From Streptosporangium roseum DSM 43021 (GTDB lineage: Bacteria > Actinomycetota > Actinomycetes > Streptosporangiales > Streptosporangiaceae): DNA of 64,000 nt. A model generated the notes under the pieces. The model saw only the letters and a program-made list of their open reading frames with translations. It had not been told where the DNA came from and did no database searches. The stretch's first letter is position 1; every line of letters begins with the position of its first letter. Positions 48,086 to 55,799 of this stretch are shown piece by piece. The DNA lies in contig NC_013595.1 of assembly GCF_000024865.1 (NCBI RefSeq), positions 8,866,001-8,930,000 of the forward strand. Reading direction: 5' to 3'. The position numbers and the translations under genes were made by a program.

Positions 48086-49198
48086 TCACACTATCTCGCC
48101 GATCACCGAGGGGGCGACCGGCACATCGTCTCCCCAGTCCTCCTCGTTCCCGGTCAGTATCGAGGACGTCTCTTGCTCATTGCCGTTGTTCCCACCGGCG
48201 CCGGCGCCCCCCACGGGGGGCAGCATGCCGTTCATCCCGGGGGTGCCGCTGGACAGGCCGGGGCCGAGCGGCAGGGAGGAACCGGCTCCTCCCGACCCGG
48301 TCGAGATGCCACCGGTCCGGGTCGGAGTACTCGTCCCCCCCTGGTCACCCGTCCACACAGCGGGATCCGGGCTCTTCACCTGCGGCGTCTGCGGCGTCGT
48401 CACGGCGTTCGGATCGTAGCCGGCCAGGCTCGTCTTCGGATTGGGCAGATCGGGAGTGGAGGAGCCCGGGTCGGGGGTCTTGTAGTCAGGCGTCTTGTAA
48501 TCGGGCGTCTTGTAGTCAGGCGTCTTGTAGTCAGGCGTCTTGTAGTCAGGCGTCTTGTAATCAGGCGTCTTGTAATCAGGCGTCTTGTAATCAGGCGTCT
48601 TGTAATCAGGCGTCTTGTAATCAGGCGTCTTGTAATCAGGCGTCTTGTAATCAGGCGTCTTCGAGTCGGGCCCGGTCAGATCGAGAGGAACTTGCTTCGA
48701 GGAGATCGGATCATACGGGTTCAGTCCGGAACCACCCAAGCCAGAACCACCCAGTCCGGAACCGTTCAGGCCTGAACCACCGAGGCCTGGACCACCGAGA
48801 CCCGAACCGTCCAGGCCGGAACCACTCAGCTCCGAACCACTCAGCTCCGAACCGCCCGGCTCCGAGCCCTTGTCCTTACCGCCGCCCTTGTCCTTACCGC
48901 CGCCCGAATGATCATCGCTAGCCTGGTAATTCGACTTGGTCTGAGCGAGGGAGTTCTCCCAGGAGACCAGCACCTCCTTGCATGCCTGGAGGGCGTTCAC
49001 CGCGCTGTCGCGGGTCTCGGCGTGGGTGTACTGGAGTCCTACACCGACGGCGCCAAAGCCGGGGAAGTCGACGGAGATCCCGCCGGTCTTGGTCCCGAGC
49101 GTCTCCAGCCTCGGAGCATGGCCTCCGACGCCCCGGCCCAGTTGATCGAGGCCTTCGGACCCGTACCCGAAACCTTCACCTTGGCGCAATTCGCCCAT
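48086..49198 (-). CDS. PxFG WXG100-like protein with long repeat tail (cassette C)
   Basis: About 370 aa. The N-terminal ~95 residues have the short helical domain with DFPGFGAVGVGL and VSWENSLAQTKSNYQASDD. A low-complexity tail follows: Gly/Ser/Leu pentapeptides (GSGLGGSGL-like), exactly 12 TPDYK pentapeptides, then a Pro/Thr/Gly region and an acidic end EEDWGDDVPVAPSVIGEIV. The WXG-like head and repetitive tail suggest an exported substrate with a variable surface part. It is the seventh gene of the minus-strand operon starting at 53870. The ATG lies right after GGGACGGAA. Confidence 0.7.
   Translation of the reverse strand: MGELRQGEGFGYGSEGLDQLGRGVGGHAPRLETLGTKTGGISVDFPGFGAVGVGLQYTHAETRDSAVNALQACKEVLVSWENSLAQTKSNYQASDDHSGGGKDKGGGKDKGSEPGGSELSGSELSGSGLDGSGLGGPGLGGSGLNGSGLGGSGLGGSGLNPYDPISSKQVPLDLTGPDSKTPDYKTPDYKTPDYKTPDYKTPDYKTPDYKTPDYKTPDYKTPDYKTPDYKTPDYKTPDYKTPDPGSSTPDLPNPKTSLAGYDPNAVTTPQTPQVKSPDPAVWTGDQGGTSTPTRTGGISTGSGGAGSSLPLGPGLSSGTPGMNGMLPPVGGAGAGGNNGNEQETSSILTGNEEDWGDDVPVAPSVIGEIV
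48481..48660 (-). repeat. 12 x 15-bp coding tandem repeat (TPDYK)
   Basis: Twelve uninterrupted 15-bp units, plus-strand form TGTARTCRGGCGTCT, differing only at two third-codon positions. Each encodes TPDYK. Because the unit is a multiple of three, changes in copy number would keep the frame. Confidence 0.97.
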
Positions 49199-49365
49199 TT
49201 CCGTCCCTCAGACTCGCACTTCCCGGGTGTCCTGCCGGCTCCTTGAAAACCATGATCACATTAATCGCACAGGCTACTGCGGTTCCGCGGGCACCGTACA
49301 GACCGGTGGAGCGGGCACGGCGCCCTGCCTACGGCCGCGCGAGACAACCGATCACCATGATGCCG

Positions 49366-50718
49366 TCAGGCGAGTGTCGTGGGAGAGACATTCTTGGCAG
49401 CAGGGCCGGTCCAATACTCGTCGGTTTCGGGAAGCCAGTAGACCTTCTCATGCGTCTTCTCCTCCTGGCCGCTGGGGCCTCCTCCCCCCAGGGTGGGAGC
49501 CACCCCCGATATACCGGTGTTCGCCGCCATGCGGGATCTGGCGCCGGAGGTGTCGGCGTTCACGACTCCGCCGGGCGCCGTGCCGTACACCCCCACGTTG
49601 CCCGACGCGCCGTGGCCGGACGTGGTGTTCCCGGGCGCCTGGTATCCCGAGCTGTTCGGCCAGGTGGAGGTGGACGGGTCAGGGGGAATCGGCAGCCGGG
49701 ACGTCAGCGGGTCGTTGAGACCGGCGAGCTGGGTGTTTCTCGGATCCGGCAGGGAGAGGTTCGTCTTCGACGGATCGAGCCCGTTGGGGTTGACGCCGTT
49801 CGGGTTGACGCCGTTCGGGTTGATGCCGTTCGGGTACGTCCCGTCGGGGTTGAGCCCGTTGGGATATGCGCCGTTCGGGTTGACGCCGTTCGGGTTGACG
49901 CCGTTCGGGTCGAGGCCGTTGGGATCGAGCCCGTTCGGATTCACACCGTTCGGATAGAGGCCGTTCGGGTACGTCCCGTCGGGGTTGAGCCCCTTGGGAT
50001 ACGCGCCGTTCGGGTTGACGCCGTAGGAGGAGGGGATGAAGCCGCCCGTCCCGGAGCCGTTCGGATCGTACGGCGAGCCGGAGTCGCTGGGAAGCCCCCC
50101 CGTGTAGTCCGTGGGTCCGCCCGGCTCGAAATCGGGCATGTTCACCGGGGTGACGGTGGGCAGCGCCTGCTGAACCTCGGCGGGGAGCTTCTGGTAGTGC
50201 TCGACGATCTTTTTGTTGACCGCTTCGAGATGATTGCGGGCCCGGTCCTCCGCCCACGAGATCCCGGCGAACGGTGTGAAGTCCGAGAGCTCGAAACCCT
50301 GGTCCGACCTGGAGTGGCGGTACCTGGAGTCGACCAGGTTCGCCTGGGCCCAGTTGAGGGTGTTCGCGTACTCGGTCAGCGGCATGCCCATCTCGCCCAG
50401 CTTGGCCCCGAGCTCACGCATGCTCGCATGCAGGCTCTGCAGGCCCTTCTGCATTTCGACGGCCGCGGGCCCCTCCAGGTGCCCGGAAAGCTGGATGGCC
50501 TGCTCCTTGAGCTTCCTCGCGGCTTCGTCGAGCACCCTCTTGCCCGCGAGGTAGTACTGACCCGCCCGTCGCACCGAGTCCGGGTTGGTGTTGTCTATCC
50601 ACTTCTTGATCTGGTCGAGATCCGAGTGGAACATGTCCGCGAAGAAGCCCCCGCCCTTCACCTCGGGGTCCGGGGCGGGACCGGAAAAATTGAGCGGTGT
50701 GGTCTGTTTCTCGGCCAT
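49366..50718 (-). CDS. PPE-like large T7SS protein with xPNGx repeats (pair 2, large)
   Basis: About 450 aa. Residues ~15-190 are helical, with HSDLDQIKKWIDNTNPDSVR, a long helix, LSGHLEGPAAVEMQKGLQSLHA, and a later SWAEDRARNHLEAVNKKIVE. This matches the layout of the protein at 51234-52619 and recalls PPE-type T7SS substrates. A repeat region of 16 pentapeptides (NPNGV, YPNGL, DPNGL, NPDGT) follows, then a Gly/Ser/Thr tail ending EKTHEKVYWLPETDEYW, like the end of its paralogue. ATG 50718 has GAGGGAG upstream. It follows its small partner by 11 bp. Confidence 0.7.
   Translation of the reverse strand: MAEKQTTPLNFSGPAPDPEVKGGGFFADMFHSDLDQIKKWIDNTNPDSVRRAGQYYLAGKRVLDEAARKLKEQAIQLSGHLEGPAAVEMQKGLQSLHASMRELGAKLGEMGMPLTEYANTLNWAQANLVDSRYRHSRSDQGFELSDFTPFAGISWAEDRARNHLEAVNKKIVEHYQKLPAEVQQALPTVTPVNMPDFEPGGPTDYTGGLPSDSGSPYDPNGSGTGGFIPSSYGVNPNGAYPKGLNPDGTYPNGLYPNGVNPNGLDPNGLDPNGVNPNGVNPNGAYPNGLNPDGTYPNGINPNGVNPNGVNPNGLDPSKTNLSLPDPRNTQLAGLNDPLTSRLPIPPDPSTSTWPNSSGYQAPGNTTSGHGASGNVGVYGTAPGGVVNADTSGARSRMAANTGISGVAPTLGGGGPSGQEEKTHEKVYWLPETDEYWTGPAAKNVSPTTLA
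49777..50016 (-). repeat. 16 x 15-bp coding repeat (xPNGx)
   Basis: Sixteen 15-bp units read on the minus strand as NPNGA, YPKGL, NPDGT, YPNGL, YPNGV, NPNGL and so on. The block NPNGA-YP(N/K)GL-NPDGT-YPNG(L/I) occurs twice, showing a larger internal duplication. Confidence 0.9.
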
Positions 50719-50729
50719 GGTGCTCCCTC

Positions 50730-51209
50730 TCAGACGTAGCGGCGCGTGCCGTCTTCCTGATTGGCCATCTCGGCGCCGTCGTACGACTTGGCCGACTCGA
50801 TGAGCCCGTCGATGGCCGCCTGGCACCGTGCGATCAACGAGGAGTAGAGGCCCCCGCCCTGCCCCGGTTCACCTATGAGCTGCGCGTAGGCGGTGACGGT
50901 CGCCATGCTGAAACTCTGGGCGACGGGCCATTCCCCCAGCTGGATCTCACTGAGCGCGCACTGCCGCTGCAGGTCCGGAAGCGAACCGGCACCGGCGGGC
51001 GGGCCCGGCAGCGGCGGCGGGGTGGAGCCCTTGGCATACGCGACCTGGGTCGCCGGCATCTCCGTGGGGGTGGTCATCGTCGCGAGTATCTTCTGCACCT
51101 CACCGGCGATGCGTTTGATCTCCGGCGTCCGCAGGGCGGGGTCGCCCTTGCCGCTGGCGTCGCTCTTGTCGGTCAGGCCGGGCCAGTCAGGATCGAGTTC
51201 GAGTGCCAT
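50730..51209 (-). CDS. Small T7SS partner protein (pair 2, small)
   Basis: About 159 aa. It begins ALELDPDWPGLTDKS, like the NPDPNWPGL start of the protein at 52631-53068; both then have a helix (EIKRIAGEVQKILA / RLKKLAGELESYMP), LGEWPVAQSFSMATV or LGTWQAASAFAKTV, and a final YDGAEMANQ or YDGANQAN. The two are therefore paralogues. Helical content and co-transcription with a PPE-like protein suggest a PE/WXG100-like partner. GGAGG lies 5 bases before the ATG at 51209. Confidence 0.68.
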   Translation of the reverse strand: MALELDPDWPGLTDKSDASGKGDPALRTPEIKRIAGEVQKILATMTTPTEMPATQVAYAKGSTPPPLPGPPAGAGSLPDLQRQCALSEIQLGEWPVAQSFSMATVTAYAQLIGEPGQGGGLYSSLIARCQAAIDGLIESAKSYDGAEMANQEDGTRRYV

Positions 51210-51233
51210 GAGCACCTCCGGAAAAGTCAGTGA

Positions 51234-52619
51234 TCAGCAGATGCATGAGGAGGTCACATCGTGCTCGCTCTCCCAGTGACCTTTTTCCGGCAGGTAGACC
51301 GATGTCTCGTGCTCCTCGCAGCCCTCCTGGCCCATCCCGCCGCCCATCGGCATGCCGCCCATCGGCATCATCGTGCCGTTGCCGATGGTGCCCCGCGCCA
51401 GCGCGGCGGAGCTGGCCCCGCCCACGCCCAGGGAGCCCGCACCGGCTCCCGAACCGCCCACACCGAGGACCGGGGAGACGGCGGTCGTCGGTCCGAACGA
51501 AGTGGTGGGAGGCGGAGCGACGGCGGTGGGCACGACAGTGTTGGGAGGAGCGAGAGTCGTCACCGGCTGCTGGTTGAGGCCCGCCGTCTCGGTGCTCCGG
51601 GGGTTGTGCCTGGGAGCGTCCTCGTTCCCGCCGATCACGGCCGGGGCGGTGGCGTCGGAATCCTTGCCGTTCGCGCCGTCGACCGGAGACTGTCCCTGCC
51701 CGTTCCCGTTCCCGTTCCCGCCGTCGGCGCCCGGAGCGCCGGCACCGGAGCCGGGCGAACCCGTGCCGTCGGAACCGGACCCGCCCGGGTCGGTGCCGTT
51801 CGACCCCGGATCAGCCGGGTCGGAACCCTTCGGACCGGACCCGTCAGAGCCTGAGCCGTCGGAGCCCGGACCTTCCGGACCTGACCCGCCCGGACCGGAA
51901 CCACCCGATCCGCCGTTCCCCCTGCCGGAGCCCGGAGACGAGGAAGAGCCGCCCGTCCCGGAGCCCGTCGAGCCGTTCCCGGACCCGGTCGAGTCGCCCT
52001 GGTACGGCGAGTCGCCCTCGGGGTACTGGGTCTTCGTGTACGAGGAAGGACCGCCCGGCAGTGACACGGTCGGCAGCTCGTACGAGACGTGCGGGGGCAC
52101 CTGGACGTTGTAGAGTTCGACGATCTTCTCGTTGAGCTCCCTCAGCACCTTGCGAGCGGCCTCGTTGGCGGCTTCCACGTCCGCCGCCGCCGGCGACATG
52201 CTGGCGTTGGCGCTGGGCGGGACCGTCGACGTCCCGCCCTGACTCTCCAGCTTGTTGATCTTCTCGATGGCCTGGGGGAGGTAGGTCCCGCCGTACAACC
52301 GGAGGGTGGTGGACATCTGCTCCATCTTGGAGACCAGCTCGGTGCCGGTGGCGTGCAGCATCTGCAGCGCCTTCTGCACCTCCGCCGCCGTCTCCCCGCC
52401 CCACACCTTCGCGAGCTCGCCGGCGACGCTCTGCAGGACGCCGCAGACGAGGTCGATGGTCCCGGCGGCGTTGCCGTAGGCGAAGCCCGCGTCGTCGATG
52501 CTGGTGGGCGCGGTGTTGCGCAGCAGCTCCTTGATCTGGTCCTTGGTCTGGGTGACGCCGTCCACCTGCGGAACCGCGGCAGAGGACCGGATGATCAGAA
52601 CCTTCGATTCGCTACCCAC
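51234..52619 (-). CDS. PPE-like large T7SS protein with Gly/Ser-rich tail (pair 1, large)
   Basis: About 461 aa. The helical N-terminal ~190 residues contain a WXG-type turn, KVWGGETAAEVQKALQMLHA, then EQMSTTLRLYGGTYL and EAARKVLRELNEKIVELYNV. A long Gly/Ser/Pro/Asp low-complexity region (GSGPGGSGPEGPGSDGSGSD-like) follows, and the end is EEHETSVYLPEKGHWESEHD, resembling the end of the 49366-50718 protein. The start is a GTG with AAGG upstream. By layout it is a PPE-like or EspB-like substrate. Confidence 0.7.
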   Translation of the reverse strand: MGSESKVLIIRSSAAVPQVDGVTQTKDQIKELLRNTAPTSIDDAGFAYGNAAGTIDLVCGVLQSVAGELAKVWGGETAAEVQKALQMLHATGTELVSKMEQMSTTLRLYGGTYLPQAIEKINKLESQGGTSTVPPSANASMSPAAADVEAANEAARKVLRELNEKIVELYNVQVPPHVSYELPTVSLPGGPSSYTKTQYPEGDSPYQGDSTGSGNGSTGSGTGGSSSSPGSGRGNGGSGGSGPGGSGPEGPGSDGSGSDGSGPKGSDPADPGSNGTDPGGSGSDGTGSPGSGAGAPGADGGNGNGNGQGQSPVDGANGKDSDATAPAVIGGNEDAPRHNPRSTETAGLNQQPVTTLAPPNTVVPTAVAPPPTTSFGPTTAVSPVLGVGGSGAGAGSLGVGGASSAALARGTIGNGTMMPMGGMPMGGGMGQEGCEEHETSVYLPEKGHWESEHDVTSSCIC

Positions 52620-52630
52620 AGTGACCTTCC

Positions 52631-53068
52631 CTACGCCTTCGTGCCGTTCCCGCCGGTGTTCGCCTGGTTGGCGCCGTCATACTCGCCGGCGTTCAGGCGA
52701 ATCGCCCTGATGACCTCTTCGAGGCGGGTGACGAACAGGTCGTACACATGCCCGAGGGCTCTGCCCCCCTGCTCGTCGGAAGTGGAGGCGCCGACCGTCT
52801 TGGCGAACGCGCTCGCCGCCTGCCATGTGCCGAGCTGCTGCTCGGTCAGCATGGCCTCAGGCTTGAAACCCTCCGTGGACCCGGTGGTGTAACCCTCGGA
52901 GTAGGCGGGCCCCCGCATCCCCGGCATGTAGCTCTCCAGCTCCCCCGCGAGCTTCTTCAGCCGGTCGGCGTTGAACTCGGAGGTGGGTGCGCCGCCGTCC
53001 AGACCGGGCCAGTTCGGATCGGGGTTGAGAGCCTTCTCTCCTCCGTACATGGAGTCTCTGCTGGTCAT
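52631..53068 (-). CDS. Small T7SS partner protein (pair 1, small)
   Basis: About 145 aa, paralogous to 50730-51209. It shows NPDPNWPGLDGGAP, ADRLKKLAGELESYMPGM, EQQLGTWQAASAFAKTVGAS and a final YDGANQANTGG. GAGGAG lies 4 bases before the ATG at 53068. It directly precedes the PPE-like gene (11-bp gap), as the other small protein precedes its large partner. Confidence 0.68.
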   Translation of the reverse strand: MTSRDSMYGGEKALNPDPNWPGLDGGAPTSEFNADRLKKLAGELESYMPGMRGPAYSEGYTTGSTEGFKPEAMLTEQQLGTWQAASAFAKTVGASTSDEQGGRALGHVYDLFVTRLEEVIRAIRLNAGEYDGANQANTGGNGTKA

Positions 53069-53128
53069 GTTGCTCCTCGGGAGAAAAGGCGAACCGTGAG
53101 TCGCTCATGCTCGCCGGAGACAAACGAT

Positions 53129-53157
53129 CTCGGTCACCGCGTCATGCGGTGACCGAG
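53129..53157 (-). terminator. Intercistronic hairpin after the WXG100 pair
   Basis: CTCGGTCACCGC (53129-53140), loop GTCAT, GCGGTGACCGAG (53146-53157). A perfect 12-bp stem 27 bp downstream of the second WXG100 stop. It may be a partial terminator or an mRNA-stabilising hairpin that sets a higher level for the WXG100 pair than for the six genes beyond. Confidence 0.65.
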
Positions 53158-53183
53158 AGGAACGTGATCATCTACTGATCGCG

Positions 53184-53519
53184 TCAGCCGGCCCAGATCG
53201 CCTTGTTACGCTGCTCGGCGGCCCGGTAGTTCTCGGTGGCGACGCCGAGGGCCTTCGCGGCCTCCTGAAGCTGGCGCCCCATCTCCTGCTCGGCCTGGTC
53301 CCACTTGGCCCGGTGCTGCTCGAAGAACTCCGACGCTCCACCGGACCAGCTCGCCTCGCCCAGGGTGGCCCTGAGCTGGGTGATGAGATTGTCGGTGACC
53401 GTGTCCATGGCGGTGACGACCTGGAGGAGCTCGCCCTGGACCCGCTCCATCTGCACGAAGTTGACCTTCGTGTAGTCGGCCGCGAAGCCACCCCCGGTGT
53501 AGTCGGTTGACTGAGACAT
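53184..53519 (-). CDS. WXG100-family protein (EsxB/EsxA-like)
   Basis: About 111 aa. Two helices flank the canonical turn EASWSGGASEFFEQHRAKWD; the second helix continues EMGRQLQEAAKALGVATENY, giving YxxxE-like spacing near the end (YRAAEQRNKAIW). Such proteins are exported as dimers by ESX systems. It lies 9 bp after the other WXG100 gene, an Esx pair. Confidence 0.93.
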   Translation of the reverse strand: MSQSTDYTGGGFAADYTKVNFVQMERVQGELLQVVTAMDTVTDNLITQLRATLGEASWSGGASEFFEQHRAKWDQAEQEMGRQLQEAAKALGVATENYRAAEQRNKAIWAG

Positions 53520-53528
53520 TAGGCTCCC

Positions 53529-53870
53529 CTACCTGTTGATCTTGCCGTCGACCGCGCCGGTGTTGATGAGCGAGTCGACCCGTCCCATACCCGACTGCAC
53601 GTCTTGGTCGGCCGCGCTGTAGACGACCACGTTCTGGCCCATCCTGTCCGCGATGTCTTCCAGGTCTCGCCGGACGATCATCATCTGCTCGTCCCACTTG
53701 GTCATCGCCTGCAGGAACTTGGCCGACGCCGATCCAAGCCAGCCCGAAGCCGTCAGCTCCTGCGTGGTGAGCTGAACGCCCTTGCGCAGTCCTTCGACGT
53801 GCTGCGCGGCGTCGACAACCTGACCCGCCCCTGTTCTGATCTTGTCGGGGCTAGCACCGTAAAATTCCAC
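53529..53870 (-). CDS. WXG100-family protein (EsxA/EsxB-like)
   Basis: About 113 aa. The turn is SGWLGSASAKFLQAMTKWDE; a helix with VEGLRKGVQLTTQELTA precedes it and RRDLEDIADRMGQNVVVYSA follows. The GTG at 53870 has GGAGG 6 bases upstream. It is the first gene of an eight-gene minus-strand operon (two WXG100, two small/large pairs, cassette C). Confidence 0.93.
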   Translation of the reverse strand: MEFYGASPDKIRTGAGQVVDAAQHVEGLRKGVQLTTQELTASGWLGSASAKFLQAMTKWDEQMMIVRRDLEDIADRMGQNVVVYSAADQDVQSGMGRVDSLINTGAVDGKINR

Positions 53871-54228
53871 CGGTCACCTCCGTGACATGGGGCCCATCTC
53901 TTCGTCGCTGCGCCGTGCCCTCGCGCCGGCCCTATGACCGTGCCACCGCACGGACGGACAGACGGGACTGCAGCCGCGAACATCATCAAATGGCATGCTA
54001 GCGATCTAGCGCAACATAGATAACATGCATCTATATCACGGGCGCGTAACACTTTGGTGTCATTTACACAAACGCGCAGGCCAGCGCTTTACAGCCATCC
54101 GAAAGCCAGTGCGGCGGCGCAGGCTGTGCCGTATATGCGGAACCTGACGCTTTCCCGCTTTCTGTACGACCTAACACGCTTGGGCTACTGTTGTCGATCT
54201 CTGAGGGGCCGCGGGGTGGAGGCTGGAC
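53871..54228. promoter_or_regulatory. Divergent promoter region of the substrate operon and cassette D
   Basis: A 358-bp gene-free spacer. The middle (53985-54070) is strongly AT-rich for this genome (for example GATAACATGCATCTATATCAC), which suggests overlapping divergent promoters. No clear operator dyad was found, apart from the short ATGCAT-centred symmetry. Confidence 0.5.
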
Positions 54229-55794
54229 TTGGCTGGACAACGGGACATCGACAAGCTGCTCAACTGGGGCGGGGTCGCCCCATCCTCCGATCTTCCCGCC
54301 ACCGGCTCGGTGGAGGTCATCCGGCCCGACGTCAGCGGACCGGAGGTCCCGTCCTACGGGGACACATTTGGGAACGCCGGGGGGAACTCCGGGTCCTCCC
54401 TGTTCCCTGACGGCGACACGTCCGACGTCACCCGCCTGCAGGCCGTGGACTCCGACGTCCTCGTCATCGAGGACCCCGAACCGGGGTATGTCGACCCTCA
54501 GGCCGCCGCGAACGACGGTCCCAAGATAGAAATCATCACGGACCCGAACGCTCCCCAGGACCCGGACAAGCCCGGCGACCCGAACGACCCCGAGGACCCG
54601 GACAAGCCCGAGGACCCCAAGGATCCCGAGGACCCCAAGGACCCGGACAAGCCCGGCGACCCGAACGACCCCGAGGACCCCAAGGATCCCGAGGACCCCA
54701 AGGACCCGGACAAGCCCGGCGACCCGAACGACCCTGAAGACCCGAACGATCCCGAGGACCCCAAGGACCCGGACAAGCCCGGCGACCCGAACGACCCCGA
54801 GGACCCCAAGGATCCCGAGGACCCCAAGGATCCCGAGGACCCCAAGGACCCGGACAAGCCCGGCGACCCGAACGACCCTGAAGACCCGGACAAGCCCGAG
54901 GACCCCAAGGACCCGGACAAGCCCGGCGACCCGAACGACCCTGAAGACCCGGACAAGCCCGAGGACCCCAAGGACCCGGACAAGCCCGGCGACCCGAACG
55001 ACCCTGAAGACCCGGACAAGCCCGAGGACCCCAAGGACCCGGACAAGCCCGGCGACCCGAACGACCCCGAGGACCCGGACAAGCCCGAGGACCCCAAGGA
55101 TCCAGAAGTGCCGGAGACCCCGGAGGCACCGGAGACCCCGGAGGTGACTCCACCTGCGGGCACGGGCGAGACGCCCGGTGATTCCGGTGGGTCCCCGGCA
55201 CCGGATCTACCCTCGCCGTCCTCCGGAGGCGGTGGCGGCGTCCCGAATCTGGGCGGTGCCGACTCCGGAGGCGGTGGTGGCGTCCCGAATGTGGGCGGTG
55301 CCGGCTCCGGCGGGGGCACGGCACCCCTGACCGAGGAACAGAAAAAGGCAGCCGCAGCGGCGAAGGCGAAGGCTGACGCGGAGGCGAAGGCGAAGGCTGA
55401 CGCAGCGGCGAAAGAGCGCGCCAAGCAACAACGAGAGCAAATCATCTCGGGCGGTGGCGTAGACGGCGGCTGGCGCAACACGAGTGACGAGGCGTTCACC
55501 AGCCTCAAAACCAAGTTCGCCACCGCCGCCACTGACGGCGGAAAACTCTCCCAAGCTCAGAGCAGAACCGAGGGAATCAATGTCGGGTGGCCCGGATTCG
55601 GCCTGCTCGGGTCGGGGCTCACATCTGCGCACAACACGGCTCGCGATGCGATCAAAGGATACATCGCCGCGGCGAAAACGCAGGTGGGCGAGAAGTGGAC
55701 CGACCAGCTGCACCAAGGGGCCGAGGTCATGAAAAAGGCCAACGACGCGAGCACGGTTAAGGCCAACGACGCGAGCACGGTTAAGGAAACCTGA
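54229..55794 (+). CDS. Acidic-repeat protein with C-terminal PxFG WXG100-like domain (cassette D)
   Basis: About 521 aa. A ~100-residue N-terminus (AGQRDIDKLLNWGGVAPSSD) precedes about 61 tripeptides of form (D/K)-P-x, a Gly-rich segment, an Ala/Lys coiled region (AAAAKAKADAEAKAKADAAA), and a C-terminal domain with INVGWPGFGLLGSGLTSAHN and a final NDASTVK motif that recalls EEASTVK in cassette A. Here the WXG-like domain is at the C-terminus, unlike cassette C. The start is TTG at 54229 with GGAGG 6 bases upstream; no other start gives this frame a ribosome site. It is probably a secreted or surface protein. Confidence 0.72.
   Translation: MAGQRDIDKLLNWGGVAPSSDLPATGSVEVIRPDVSGPEVPSYGDTFGNAGGNSGSSLFPDGDTSDVTRLQAVDSDVLVIEDPEPGYVDPQAAANDGPKIEIITDPNAPQDPDKPGDPNDPEDPDKPEDPKDPEDPKDPDKPGDPNDPEDPKDPEDPKDPDKPGDPNDPEDPNDPEDPKDPDKPGDPNDPEDPKDPEDPKDPEDPKDPDKPGDPNDPEDPDKPEDPKDPDKPGDPNDPEDPDKPEDPKDPDKPGDPNDPEDPDKPEDPKDPDKPGDPNDPEDPDKPEDPKDPEVPETPEAPETPEVTPPAGTGETPGDSGGSPAPDLPSPSSGGGGGVPNLGGADSGGGGGVPNVGGAGSGGGTAPLTEEQKKAAAAAKAKADAEAKAKADAAAKERAKQQREQIISGGGVDGGWRNTSDEAFTSLKTKFATAATDGGKLSQAQSRTEGINVGWPGFGLLGSGLTSAHNTARDAIKGYIAAAKTQVGEKWTDQLHQGAEVMKKANDASTVKANDASTVKET
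54559..55107 (+). repeat. 9-bp coding repeat, about 61 (D/K)Px tripeptides
   Basis: Nested periodicity: 9-bp units make longer blocks such as DPDKPGDPNDPED and KPEDPKDP, the last four of which are nearly identical 60- to 70-bp copies. The region is strongly acidic when translated on the plus strand. Confidence 0.9.
55735..55782 (+). repeat. 24-bp exact tandem duplication (KANDASTV x2)
   Basis: Two adjacent identical 24-bp copies (55735-55758 and 55759-55782) at the very end of the coding sequence. They double the segment that matches the conserved terminal motif of the cassette A protein. Confidence 0.95.
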
Positions 55795-55799
55795 GAGAA

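Noticed and set aside
48481..48660. Regular 15-bp repeats as a possible CRISPR array
   Set aside because: The units are directly adjacent with no spacers, lie inside a coding frame and encode TPDYK; no cas genes are near.
49227..49957. Plus-strand frames with FGLTPFGLTPFG repeats
   Set aside because: They are the reverse reading of the xPNGx repeat; the minus frame has the ribosome site, the helical head and a paralogue.
54498..55532. Long minus-strand frame that would encode a collagen-like Gly-x-Ser repeat protein
   Set aside because: It is the reverse strand of the acidic (D/K)Px repeat. The plus frame has a ribosome site, a folded C-terminal domain and a coupled neighbour; the minus frame has none.
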